Assembly: GCF_018732085.1 (NCBI RefSeq)
Contig: NZ_CP076103.1
Coordinates: 4,278,001-4,342,000 of the forward strand
Direction: 5' to 3'
DNA length: 64,000 nt
DNA from: Lysobacter capsici
GTDB taxonomy: Bacteria > Pseudomonadota > Gammaproteobacteria > Xanthomonadales > Xanthomonadaceae
The translations under genes and the position numbers were made by a program. A model generated the notes under the pieces. The model was not told where the DNA came from, made no database searches, and saw nothing but the letters and a program-made list of their open reading frames with translations. Below are positions 27,492 through 35,765 of the stretch, in pieces. Position 1 is the stretch's first letter; every line of letters starts with the position of its first letter.

Positions 27492-27566
27492 GCGCACACG
27501 CACCGCCCGGCCTCTCGCCGGCGGACAGACCGCCGGCTTACCCCAGACGCGAAGGAGCTTCCCGTC

Positions 27567-28991
27567 ATGCAATGCCTCGACAACCTGCTGCTCAACACCG
27601 ACAGCTACAAGGCCAGCCACTGGCTGCAATACCCGCCCGGTACCGATGCGACGTTCTTCTATGTCGAATCGCGCGGCGGCGTGCACGACCGCACCGTGTT
27701 CTTCGGCCTGCAGGCGATCCTCAAGGAATACCTGGCCAAGCCGATCACCCACGCCGACATCGATGAAGCGCGCGACCTGTTCGCGGCGCACGGCGAGCCG
27801 TTCAACGAAACCGGCTGGCGCTACATCGTCGACCGTCACGGCGGCCTGATGCCGATCCGCATTCGCGCCGTGCCCGAAGGCACGGTGGTGCCGACGCACC
27901 AGGCGCTGGTGACGATCGAATCGACCGATCCGGATGCGTACTGGGTGCCGTCGTATCTTGAAACCTTGCTGCTGCGGCTGTGGTATCCGGTGACGGTGGC
28001 GACGATCAGCTGGCACGCCAAGCAGACGATCCGCCAGTTCCTGGAACGCACCAGCGACGACCCCGAAGGCCAGCTGCCGTTCAAGCTGCACGACTTCGGC
28101 GCGCGCGGCGTGTCCAGCACCGAATCGGCGGCGTTCGGCGGCGCCGCGCATCTGGTCAATTTCCTCGGCACCGACACCGTTTCGGGCCTGCTGCTGGCCA
28201 AGCGCTACTATCACGAGCCGATGGCCGGTTTCTCGATTCCGGCCGCCGAGCACAGCACCATCACCAGTTGGGGCCGCGAGCACGAGGTCGATGCCTACCG
28301 CAATATGCTGACCCAGTTCGGCAAGCCCGGCGCGATCGTCGCGGTGGTGTCCGACAGCTACGACATCTTCCATGCCATCCGCGAGCATTGGGGCAAGACC
28401 TTGCGCGAGGAAGTGATCGCCTCGGGCGCGACCTTGGTGGTGCGTCCGGACTCCGGCGATCCGGTCGACGTCGTGCATCAGTGCGTGACCCTGCTCGACG
28501 AAGCCTTCGGCCACACCGTCAACAGCAAGGGCTTCAAGGTGTTGAACCACGTGCGCGTGATCCAGGGCGACGGCATCAACCCGACCAGTATCCGCGCGAT
28601 CCTCGAACGCATCACCAGCTACGGCTACGCCACCGACAACCTCGCCTTCGGCATGGGCGGCGCGTTGCTGCAGCGGCTGGATCGCGATACCCAGAAGTTC
28701 GCGCTCAAGTGTTCGGCGGCGCGGGTCAACGGCGAGTGGATCGACGTGTACAAGGACCCGGTCACCGACAAGGGCAAGTCGAGCAAGCGCGGCCGCATGA
28801 CCTTGCTGCGCCATCGCGAATACGGCCATTTCAAGACCGTGCCGGTGCCGCCGGAAGCGGCGTCGCTGGAAGAAGCGGTCAAGCCGCTGGGCTTCGACGA
28901 TGCGATGGTGACGGTGTGGGAGGACGGCAAGCTGGTCAACGACTGGACGTTCGCGCAGGTGCGCGAGTTGGCTAACGCTACCCGGCTTTGA
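27567..28991 (+). CDS. nadV: nicotinamide phosphoribosyltransferase
   Basis: A 474-residue type-II phosphoribosyltransferase of the NAMPT/NadV family. NTDSYKASHWLQYPPGT at the N-terminus, LHDFGARGVSSTESAAFGGAAHL, the active-site region GFSIPAAEHSTITSWG and VRPDSGDPVDVV are all hallmark segments. It makes NMN from nicotinamide and PRPP, the rate-limiting salvage step, and hands NMN to NadM encoded just upstream. The gene pair is widespread in Xanthomonadaceae and in some phages, where it rebuilds NAD. AAGGAG stands about ten bases before the ATG. Confidence 0.96.
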   Translation: MQCLDNLLLNTDSYKASHWLQYPPGTDATFFYVESRGGVHDRTVFFGLQAILKEYLAKPITHADIDEARDLFAAHGEPFNETGWRYIVDRHGGLMPIRIRAVPEGTVVPTHQALVTIESTDPDAYWVPSYLETLLLRLWYPVTVATISWHAKQTIRQFLERTSDDPEGQLPFKLHDFGARGVSSTESAAFGGAAHLVNFLGTDTVSGLLLAKRYYHEPMAGFSIPAAEHSTITSWGREHEVDAYRNMLTQFGKPGAIVAVVSDSYDIFHAIREHWGKTLREEVIASGATLVVRPDSGDPVDVVHQCVTLLDEAFGHTVNSKGFKVLNHVRVIQGDGINPTSIRAILERITSYGYATDNLAFGMGGALLQRLDRDTQKFALKCSAARVNGEWIDVYKDPVTDKGKSSKRGRMTLLRHREYGHFKTVPVPPEAASLEEAVKPLGFDDAMVTVWEDGKLVNDWTFAQVRELANATRL

Positions 28992-29003
28992 GCTTGCTTG
29001 CGG

Positions 29004-29135
29004 CCCTCACCCCAACCCCTCTCCCGTTGCACGGGAGAGGGGCTAAGGGCGACGCGATCGCGACACAACGCCATCATCGGACAGCAACGCAACCGCTTCC
29101 CTCTCCCGCTTGCGGGAGAGGGCCAGGGTGAGGGG
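29004..29135. repeat. inverted CCCTCACCCC...CTCTCCCG repeat pair
   Basis: CCCTCACCCCAACCCCTCTC at the left is mirrored by GGGAGAGGGCCAGGGTGAGG at the right, and each arm also forms its own CTCTCCCG/CGGGAGAG hairpin. It separates nadV from the radical SAM gene, and could end the nadV transcript or stay within a longer one. Confidence 0.85.
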
Positions 29136-29186
29136 ATGAGCGCCGAAGGCTCGAATGCTTCGGCTTTCCCCACATCACGACAACCA

Positions 29187-30347
29187 ATGGAATCTTCCAT
29201 GCAAGCCCCCATCGAAGGGCTAGCCGCCGCAGACCCGGCGACCCTGCCCCTGAGCGCAGCCTCCTGTCTGTTCGAACGCCTGCGCGCGACCACGCCGCAA
29301 CTCGCGCGCCGCGCGCCGGTCGAACACGACGCCACCCGCTGGCATCCGCACAGCATAGACGGCGCACGCTACCGCTTCGCCCAGCCGATCACCTTCACCC
29401 CCTACGCCTCGGTGCGCCCGTGCTCGGCGCGCTGCCGCTTCTGTTCGGAAACCCTGCGCCCGCTCGAAGGCGGCACGATGGCGCAGACGCTGCGTCCGGC
29501 CGACGATTATTTCGACACCCTGGCGCGGGCATTGGCGCAACTGCGCGGCCTGCCGCTGTCGTGGTCGCTGTCGGGCCTGGAATCCAGCGACGACGAAGAC
29601 TGGTTCCTGCAACTGCTGCGCACCCTGCACCAGGCCGAACGTGACGGCGTGATCGCGCACGACCGGGTGCTGTACAGCAACGGCGCCGGCTTCGCGCGCG
29701 GCCGCGGCGAGGAACTGATCGCCGCGTTGCAAGGCTTCGGCCTGTCCTGGGTCGAGCTGTCGCGGCATCACCCCGATGCGCTGCGCAACCAGCGCATCAT
29801 GCGCTTCCGCGACGGCGAAGCGGTCGCCGACAACGCTGCGTTCGAAGCGGTCGCGCGCGCGATCTCGGCCGCGTTGCCGCTGCGCCAGGTCTGCATCCTG
29901 CAACGCGACGGCGTCGCCGATGCGCGCGGCGTCGCCGCCTACCTCGACTGGGCGAAGCAATGCGGCGCCGGCACGGTGATCTTCCGCGAGTTCTCGCGCC
30001 TGGGCGAAGGCTATCGCGACAACGGCACGCGCCGTTATGTCGACAGCGAACGCGTCGCGATCGAACAGGTGCTCGCCGATTGCATGGCCGCGCACTGGTG
30101 GCCGCGAATGCGCGCGCTGCAGATCACCGAAGGCTATTACTTCTGGAACCTGCGCCTGTACGACGAAACCAGCGGCCTGGAGGTGGTGTTCGAATCCTCC
30201 GACTACAGCGCGATGCACCGCCGCCACGCCAGCGGCGACATCTACAAACTGGTGTTCCATGCCGACGGCCGCCTGTGCGCCGGCTGGCAACCCGACCGCG
30301 ACATTCTCTGGGACCCGCGCCACGGAGCGATGCATGGACAACCGTAG
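29187..30347 (+). CDS. radical SAM protein of unknown function
   Basis: A 386-residue protein with the [4Fe-4S]-SAM motif C79-x3-C83-x2-C86 (CSARCRFCSE) preceded by FTPYASVRP, then a TIM-barrel-like region with LSWSLSGLESSDDEDWF, VLYSNGAGFARGRGEEL, and a C-terminal third including YYFWNLRLYDETSGLEVVFESSDY. No SPASM or TRAM cysteine cluster is visible, so it holds one cluster. Start is ATG at 29187 or 29199; neither has a strong Shine-Dalgarno. Its stop overlaps the next gene, a DNA-methylase-fold protein, by 14 bases, so the pair is coupled. Reaction and substrate are unknown. Confidence 0.82.
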   Translation: MESSMQAPIEGLAAADPATLPLSAASCLFERLRATTPQLARRAPVEHDATRWHPHSIDGARYRFAQPITFTPYASVRPCSARCRFCSETLRPLEGGTMAQTLRPADDYFDTLARALAQLRGLPLSWSLSGLESSDDEDWFLQLLRTLHQAERDGVIAHDRVLYSNGAGFARGRGEELIAALQGFGLSWVELSRHHPDALRNQRIMRFRDGEAVADNAAFEAVARAISAALPLRQVCILQRDGVADARGVAAYLDWAKQCGAGTVIFREFSRLGEGYRDNGTRRYVDSERVAIEQVLADCMAAHWWPRMRALQITEGYYFWNLRLYDETSGLEVVFESSDYSAMHRRHASGDIYKLVFHADGRLCAGWQPDRDILWDPRHGAMHGQP

Positions 30348-31413
30348 TTGGTGGGTGCTGTCGCCCGATCCACCCGAACACCGCCTGCCCGACGATCTGC
30401 GCGGCCGCGACGGCTTCGACGGCCGCGACTGCGGCTGGGTCAACCAGATGCGGCCGTTCGTGCGCCACTTCAGCCGCCCCGGCCAGACCGTGTTCGATCC
30501 GTTCTGCGGCTTCGGCACGACCTTGCTGGCGGCCGCGCTGGAAGGCCGCGCCGGTTGCGGGATCGAGATCGATCCCGATCGCGCCGCGCTTGCCGGCGAA
30601 CGCCTGCGCCGGCACGGCGTCGATGCGCCGATCGCGGTCGGCAGCCTGCCGCAGACCGCGATTCCCGGCGCGATCGATCTGTGCCTGACCAGCGTGCCCT
30701 ACTTCGGTTGCCGCTGGCCGCAAGCGGCCGCGGGCGACGGCTCGCGCAACCGCGATCAGCTGTACCTCGAACGCGATTACGCCGCCTACCTCGAACGCCT
30801 GCGCGACATCTTCTACGCAGTGCGCGCGGCCCTGCCCGACGGCGGCTACTGCATCGCGATGGCCGAGAACCTGGTGATCGACGGCCGCATGCTGCCGCTG
30901 GCCTGGGACCTGGGCCGGGTGCTCGGCGCGATGTTCGTGGCGCGCGAAGAACGCCTGCTGTGCTACGAACGCGACACCGCGCCGCTGCCGGCCGGCGCCA
31001 GCGCCAGCAACCGCAGCCACGAGTACGCGCTGGTAATGCACAAGACCGCCGAAACCATCTGCCTGCGCAGCACCATCGACGAGTTGCGGGCGATGCGCGA
31101 GGCCGGCTTCGCTTTCGACTTGTACGGCAGCTTCGCCCATTGGCTCGCGCACGACGGGGATCCGCCCGCGCGCCGGCCCGGCGACGCGGACCTGCAACTG
31201 CCCGACGACGAGGATCGCTTCAACGCGCTGCTGCACTGGCTGCACCAACGCCATTACGAACTGAGCCTGTGGGGCGAACCCGTATTGCCGCCGGTGCGGA
31301 TCGATCGGCTGCGCGCGCATTGGTATCTGCGCGCGCAACGCCGCGACCGGCTCGGCCGGCTGGTGCGGCTGGACCTGAGCCTGGCCGGTCAGCCGCAGGT
31401 CGAGCGGTCGTGA
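30334..31413 (+). CDS. N-4/N-6 DNA-methylase-fold protein coupled to radical SAM gene
   Basis: A 359-residue protein with a class I SAM-methyltransferase core. Motif I is FDPFCGFGTT (D55 to T63) with an acidic GIEIDPDRA strand after it; the catalytic-loop motif, normally (N/D/S)PP(Y/F), reads TSVPYF at 119-124. The order motif I then IV fits the beta/PF01555 group. A C-terminal region of about 120 residues has no recognised target-recognition domain. No restriction enzyme lies beside it. The start overlaps the radical SAM gene and GGAG precedes it. It may modify DNA, RNA or another substrate; the altered loop weakens a simple DNA-methylase reading. Confidence 0.78.
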   Translation: MDNRSWWVLSPDPPEHRLPDDLRGRDGFDGRDCGWVNQMRPFVRHFSRPGQTVFDPFCGFGTTLLAAALEGRAGCGIEIDPDRAALAGERLRRHGVDAPIAVGSLPQTAIPGAIDLCLTSVPYFGCRWPQAAAGDGSRNRDQLYLERDYAAYLERLRDIFYAVRAALPDGGYCIAMAENLVIDGRMLPLAWDLGRVLGAMFVAREERLLCYERDTAPLPAGASASNRSHEYALVMHKTAETICLRSTIDELRAMREAGFAFDLYGSFAHWLAHDGDPPARRPGDADLQLPDDEDRFNALLHWLHQRHYELSLWGEPVLPPVRIDRLRAHWYLRAQRRDRLGRLVRLDLSLAGQPQVERS

Positions 31414-31430
31414 GCTAACCCCGCCGCGTC

Positions 31431-32147
31431 TCAGGCCAGCGCTTCGGCGATCTGCTCCAGCCGCGCGCTGCCGCCCAGCGGCTTGAGCAGCGCCATGCAG
31501 CGCGCGCGGATCGCCGCCGGCGCCATCGGCCAGGCCGGGCTCAATCGCGACTTGGGAAACACCAGGTACAAGGTCTCCCCGCTCGGCGCGCCCTTGCCGC
31601 TGGCCAGGTTCACCGTCTGCCCCGACAGATCGCTGGCCATGCGGATCGAGACCTCGCCCAGCGGCCGGTCCTGGCCGACATCGCCGACTACGCCGTAACT
31701 GTAGCGACGCGTTCGCGGGTGATAGGCCACGACGAAGTCGCCGAGTTCGCCGGTGCCGTGTATCTGCAAAAACGTCGCCGGCAAGGTCAGATACGGAATG
31801 CGCGCGGCGTCGACATAGGCCAGCGGATCGGTGCGCGGACGCTCGGGATCGCTCAACGCGGTCATCGAGATGTAGTAGCCGGCGTTGCGTCCGCGGTTTT
31901 GTTCCAGCGGCCGCCCGGGCCGCTTGGGATCGGCGACCAGCGCGCTGCGCCAGTCGCCGTCGGGCCAACCGCTGTGGCGGATGTTCGCCAGCCCCAGGTT
32001 GTGTGGATGGTAGGCGTCGGGCGCGCCATCGGCGGTGATCGAAATATGCGGACTCAGATAGGCGTATGCCTGCTGAGTGCCTGCATCGAGTGTGTGAATC
32101 GAAGTTCCCTTGAAGTCCATCCATCGGTCAACGACCAAAATACTCAC
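31431..32147 (-). CDS. GH75-like chitosanase-family protein
   Basis: A 238-residue protein matching the GH75 chitosanase fold: GYYISMTALSDPERPRTDPLAYVDAARIPYLTLP, then GDFVVAYHPRTRRYSYGVVGDVG and GEVSIRMASDL. In GH75 enzymes the Asp of the DAxxIPY stretch and the Glu of GEVS are near the active site. They cut beta-1,4 bonds of chitosan. No signal peptide is visible, which is odd for such an enzyme. The GTG start at 32147 has AGGAGG upstream. It converges on the methylase-fold gene, 17 bp apart. Alternative: a GH75-fold domain with another role. Confidence 0.65.
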   Translation of the reverse strand: MSILVVDRWMDFKGTSIHTLDAGTQQAYAYLSPHISITADGAPDAYHPHNLGLANIRHSGWPDGDWRSALVADPKRPGRPLEQNRGRNAGYYISMTALSDPERPRTDPLAYVDAARIPYLTLPATFLQIHGTGELGDFVVAYHPRTRRYSYGVVGDVGQDRPLGEVSIRMASDLSGQTVNLASGKGAPSGETLYLVFPKSRLSPAWPMAPAAIRARCMALLKPLGGSARLEQIAEALA

Positions 32148-32485
32148 GGCACCCTCCTTGCCTGGTCGACAAACACGGCGATGTTGCCGTGTTATGTGCG
32201 CAGGCTAACGTGCCGACGCGCCGTTTCATGTCAATCCGATGTGATTTCGCGAGATTTAATTTTCGCGTTTCGGCTTCGTGTTTCGGCGGGCATCGCGGCA
32301 GGCATGCAACGGCTTGAGCGAATGCATGCATGCGTTACCGACTGATCGTGTTCGCGATCCGTCCAATAAAAATTTCTCGCTGGTTTACTACAGCCACCTG
32401 GCACATAAAACGCGACTATTTTGGCGCGATCGCGGCGCTTTCGAAGCGACATCGGCCGCGGCGTTTGTCAGCGCGTTGGCGGCTT
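32148..32485. other. low-GC intergenic gap with no gene
   Basis: This 338-bp gap between the GH75-like gene and the GNAT gene is visibly AT-richer than the rest of the window (for example GAGATTTAATTTTCGCG and CCAATAAAAATTTCTCGC). No ORF here has family-like sequence. It includes the promoter of the GH75-like gene at its left end. The base composition would suit a promoter cluster, a small RNA or a scar of transferred DNA. Confidence 0.6.
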
Positions 32486-33043
32486 TCATTCATGCAGATC
32501 CAGCGCGAGGATCGCATCGCCATAGGTGTTTCCACCTACCTGGAAGCGGCGTTCGCCGACCTGGCGAAAACCGTTGCGCGCATAGAACGCCAAGGCGCGC
32601 GCATTGCCGGCATAGACCCCGAGCAACAGCCGCCGCGCGCCGCGCGCGCGCGACTCGGCCACGGCGTGCTGCATCAGTTCGCGGCCGACGCCGCCGCCGT
32701 GGAAACGCGACAACAGGTAGATGCGCTTGAGTTCCAGATCGTCCGCGCTCACGTCCTCGAGCGGCAACTTGGCCGGGGCGATCACCGCATAACCGACCGG
32801 CGCATCGCCGCGATCGGTCTGCGCCAGCCACGAGGCGGTCGCCGGATCGGCGAGCCACGCGGTGTAGACCTGCGGCGCGTGCTGCGCGCGGCAATGCTCG
32901 ACGATGTCGCGGCCGTGCAGGATGCCGGCGAAGGTTTCCAGGAACGTCGCCGCGCCGGCCAGGGCCAGCGCGTCGGCGTCGCCGGCGTGGGCGCGGCGGA
33001 TGTGGGTGGTGAGGGAGGCAGCAACGTCGGTCGAATCGCTCAT
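32486..33043 (-). CDS. GNAT-family N-acetyltransferase
   Basis: A 185-residue acetyltransferase. The acetyl-CoA loop is present as LLSRFHGGGVGRELMQHAVAESRARG (motif A, R/QxxGxG/A form), followed by LLLGVYAGNARALAFYARNGFRQVGE, the usual motif B. The N-terminal part (IRRAHAGDADALALAGAATFLETFAGI) matches a group of GNATs that act on small molecules or free amines. The substrate cannot be told. The gene stands alone on the minus strand, with a repeat and the MDR gene upstream. Confidence 0.9.
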   Translation of the reverse strand: MSDSTDVAASLTTHIRRAHAGDADALALAGAATFLETFAGILHGRDIVEHCRAQHAPQVYTAWLADPATASWLAQTDRGDAPVGYAVIAPAKLPLEDVSADDLELKRIYLLSRFHGGGVGRELMQHAVAESRARGARRLLLGVYAGNARALAFYARNGFRQVGERRFQVGGNTYGDAILALDLHE

Positions 33044-33126
33044 GGCGGCATGCTTTGTGAGGGGCGATCAAGATCGCATGCCGGCAGATCAAACGGCATC
33101 GGCGGAAAGTCGCATCCACGTCGGCC

Positions 33127-33158
33127 CCCTGCAGGAGCGGCGCAAGCCGCGACCGCGC
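33127..33158. repeat. single CTGTAGGAGCGGCG-type repeat
   Basis: CCCTGCAGGAGCGGCGCAAG followed by CCGCGACCGCGCC is one unpaired arm of the dispersed palindrome family; it forms a short hairpin by itself. It lies just after the MDR gene stop and upstream of the GNAT gene. Confidence 0.75.
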
Positions 33159-33211
33159 CGCCACATCGACGGCGCAACCTCATGCAACCCGCGCCACCCC
33201 ACCCAGCTGAC

Positions 33212-34228
33212 TCAGCGCCCGACCTCGATCACCACCTTGCCGAAATGCGCGCCGCTTTGCAGATGCTCATACGCCTCGCGCGCCTGATCGAACCCGAACA
33301 CCCGATCGACCACCGGCGCGATCGCGTTGACGGCGACGAAGCGCGACAGATCCTCGGCCATGGCGCGGCTGCCGACGAAGATGCCGGACAGGCGCTTGAC
33401 CCCGGTGATCAGCGAGAACGCATTGAAGTCGCCGCCGAAACCGCTGACCCCGCCGATGATCGAGATCGCCCCGCCGATCGCGGCGGCGTCGATCGAACGT
33501 TGCAAGGTGCCCTGGCCGCCGACTTCCAGCACCGCGTCCACGCCGCGTCCGTCGGTGAGCCGGCGCACTTCGTCCTGCCATTCCGGGGTGGCGCGGTAAT
33601 TGATCGTCGCATCGGCGCCGAGCGCCTTGGCGCGGGCGAGCTTGTCGTCGCTCGACGAGGTGATGATCGCCTGCAGCCCGGCCGCCTTGGCCAGTTGCAG
33701 GCCCCAGATCGATACGCCGCCGGTGCCCAGCAGCAACACGCTCGCGCCCGGCTGCAAACGGGCTTCGACGAACAACGCATTCCACGCAGTCACCCCGGCG
33801 CAGGTCAGGGTCGCGGCCTGGGCGTCGTCGAGATGCGCGGGCACCGCGAACACCGAGTCTTCCGACACCACGATTTCCTCGGCCAGCACGCCGTCGGCGA
33901 CCGCGCCGAAGGCGTCGCGGGTGTTGTGCGCGGTGGGCGCGCCGGCGTGCCAGTGGGGGAAGAAACTGGTCGCGACCCGGTCGCCGACTTTCCAGCGGCC
34001 GGCGCCGGCGCCGATCTCGACGATTTCGCCGACCGCGTCCGAAGCCGGCACCACCGGCGTGTCCGAACTGGGCAGATAGCTGCCGCCGGCGATCATCAGG
34101 TCGCGGAAATTCAACGACACCGCGCGGACCCGGACCCGGACCTGGCCGGCGGCCAGTGCGAACGAGGGGCGTTCGAACGATTCCAGCGTGCCGATACCGG
34201 CGCCGCTGCGGATGCGATAAGCCTTCAT
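33212..34228 (-). CDS. NAD(P)-dependent MDR alcohol dehydrogenase/quinone reductase
   Basis: A 338-residue medium-chain dehydrogenase. It has the GroES-like domain with VSLNFRDLMIAGGSY and PASDAVGEIVEIG, then the Rossmann site VLLLGTGGVSIWGLQLAKAAG and NYRATPEWQDEV. The structural-zinc cysteine cluster is missing, so it belongs with zinc-free quinone oxidoreductase-like members often labelled NAD-dependent alcohol dehydrogenase. It is divergent from a LysR gene at 34404 with 175 bp between starts. Regulation by that LysR is likely by arrangement. Confidence 0.9.
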   Translation of the reverse strand: MKAYRIRSGAGIGTLESFERPSFALAAGQVRVRVRAVSLNFRDLMIAGGSYLPSSDTPVVPASDAVGEIVEIGAGAGRWKVGDRVATSFFPHWHAGAPTAHNTRDAFGAVADGVLAEEIVVSEDSVFAVPAHLDDAQAATLTCAGVTAWNALFVEARLQPGASVLLLGTGGVSIWGLQLAKAAGLQAIITSSSDDKLARAKALGADATINYRATPEWQDEVRRLTDGRGVDAVLEVGGQGTLQRSIDAAAIGGAISIIGGVSGFGGDFNAFSLITGVKRLSGIFVGSRAMAEDLSRFVAVNAIAPVVDRVFGFDQAREAYEHLQSGAHFGKVVIEVGR

Positions 34229-34403
34229 GGGGATTCTCTTTGGAGGTGGGGGAGTGCGACGGCCGCGCGGTGGATCGCGGGTGCGCGGATCGGGTCCGGG
34301 CGGATGCGATGTGCCTGGCGACCGTGTGGCGCTACGATAGCGTCGCCCGATACGCCCCAGTGGCTAGATTCAGGCCACACTTCGTAGCCCCACAGGAACC
34401 AAT

Positions 34404-35342
34404 ATGGCCGTCAACGACCAACTGCTCGGCATCGTCGCCTTCGTTCAATCGGCCGAGGCCGGCAGTTTCGCGATCGCCGCCGAGCGCCTGGGCGTGACCC
34501 GCTCGGCGATCGGCAAGCGCATCGCCCGGCTCGAACAACAGCTCGGCGCGCGCCTGTTCCACCGCAGCACCCGCCGCCAGAGCCTGACCGACGACGGCCA
34601 GGCCTACTACGAACGCTGCGTCAAAGCGCTGGCCGAACTCGACGCCGCCCAGGCCGCGCTCGACAGCGGCCGGCGCGAACCCAGCGGCCGGTTGCGGGTC
34701 AGCGCGCCGGTGCTGTTCGGCCGCCATTGCGTGGCGCCGGTGATGCTGGAACTCGCGCGCCGGCACCCGAAACTCGACATCGACCTGTCCTTCAGCGACC
34801 GCGTGGTCGATCTGGTCGAAGACGGCTACGACCTGGCGATCCGCATCGGCCGCCTGCCCGACAGCGCGACCCTCGCGGCGCGCCGGCTGACCGACGAAAG
34901 CCTCGGCATCTGCGCGTCGCCCGCGTACCTGGCGCAGCGCGGACTGCCGCGCGAGGTCGACGACTTCGCCGGCCACGACGCGGTGCTGTACGGCCGCAAC
35001 GGCCACAGCGTGCCGTGGCGCCTGCGCGACGCGAACGGCGAGGTGCGCGAACCGGCGGTGCGCGCGCGGCTGCGCTTCGACGACCTGCAGGCGATCGCCG
35101 ACGCCGCGATCGCCGACGCCGGCCTGGCCCAGCTGCCGTGCTGGCTGTTGAGCCAATACGTGCGCACCGGCGAATTGCAGATGGTGATGCACGCCGACCG
35201 CGTGGTCGGCGGCCGCATCAACGCCGTGTGGCCGCACACCCATTACCTGCCGCTGCGCACGCGCGTGGCGATCGATCTGCTGGTGGAGCGGATTCCGGTG
35301 CTGGTGGGGTTGGAGGCGCAGGGGTGGCGCGAGGCGGCCTAG
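34404..35342 (+). CDS. LysR-family regulator
   Basis: A 312-residue LysR protein with the wHTH at the N-terminus (AEAGSFAIAAERLGVTRSAIGKRIARLEQQLG, HRSTRRQSLTDDG) and a full substrate-binding domain (LRVSAPVLFGRHCVAPVM). It belongs to the large group that controls a divergent dehydrogenase; here the MDR gene at 34228 is the obvious target. Its stop codon touches a run of octamer repeats beginning at 35343, so slippage there could alter its 3' end. Confidence 0.93.
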   Translation: MAVNDQLLGIVAFVQSAEAGSFAIAAERLGVTRSAIGKRIARLEQQLGARLFHRSTRRQSLTDDGQAYYERCVKALAELDAAQAALDSGRREPSGRLRVSAPVLFGRHCVAPVMLELARRHPKLDIDLSFSDRVVDLVEDGYDLAIRIGRLPDSATLAARRLTDESLGICASPAYLAQRGLPREVDDFAGHDAVLYGRNGHSVPWRLRDANGEVREPAVRARLRFDDLQAIADAAIADAGLAQLPCWLLSQYVRTGELQMVMHADRVVGGRINAVWPHTHYLPLRTRVAIDLLVERIPVLVGLEAQGWREAA

Positions 35343-35500
35343 GGATGTCGGGATGTCGGGATGTCGGGATGTCGGGATGTCGGGATGTCGGGATGTGGGG
35401 GATGTGGGGGATGTGGGGGCTGTGGGGATGCGGAGATGCGGAGATGCGGAGATGCGGAGATGCGGGGATGCGGGGATGCGGGGATGCGGAGGATGCGCGG
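35343..35500 (+). repeat. octamer tandem repeats (GGGATGTC and GGAGATGC series)
   Basis: Directly after the LysR stop come six GGGATGTC units, three GATGTGGGG-like nonamers, then GGAGATGC and GGGGATGC octamers, about 150 bp in all. Reading frames on both strands give Arg/Cys/Asp or Pro/His/Ser repeats and are not real genes. The array looks like a slip-prone microsatellite with two drifting units. Confidence 0.9.
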
Positions 35501-35565
35501 CGTGGCATCCGATGCAATGCACGGAGCAAACGCCACCTTCAATCCGCAGCGCTCCAACCTACCGT

Positions 35566-35684
35566 TCCCCCCCTTTGAAAAAGGGGGGTAGGGGGGATTT
35601 GCTTTTACCCGCAAGCGACGACGTTGCGTGGGGAGTTCTAAGAGCAAAAGCAAATCCCCCTACCCCCCCTTTTTCAAAGGGGGG
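35566..35684. repeat. inverted repeat with CCCCCTTTGAAAAAGGGGG hairpins
   Basis: Each arm is itself a palindrome (CCCCCCTTTGAAAAAGGGGG) followed by GGGGGGATTTGCTTTT; the right arm repeats it inverted (GCAAATCCCCC...TTTTTCAAAGGGGGG). The element recurs at 55807-55952 with the same layout, so it is a defined dispersed family. Bases 35685-35765 after it show no gene. Confidence 0.9.
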
Positions 35685-35765
35685 AAAAGCAGAAGCCTTT
35701 GCTCCTATCTCACTCCTCACTCCTCACCTCTCACTTCTCACCCCTCCAAACTCACCCCTCCAAAC

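Noticed and set aside
26985..28829. 614-codon frame antisense to nadM/nadV
   Set aside because: Shadow of strongly conserved genes; low-complexity Arg/Ala/Gly composition.
32330..34387. 685-codon frame crossing the GNAT and MDR genes
   Set aside because: It runs antisense through two well-recognised genes and has no family features.
35343..35600. Repeat-rich small proteins encoded by octamers on both strands
   Set aside because: Octamers give open frames in any phase when stops are absent; no ribosome site.
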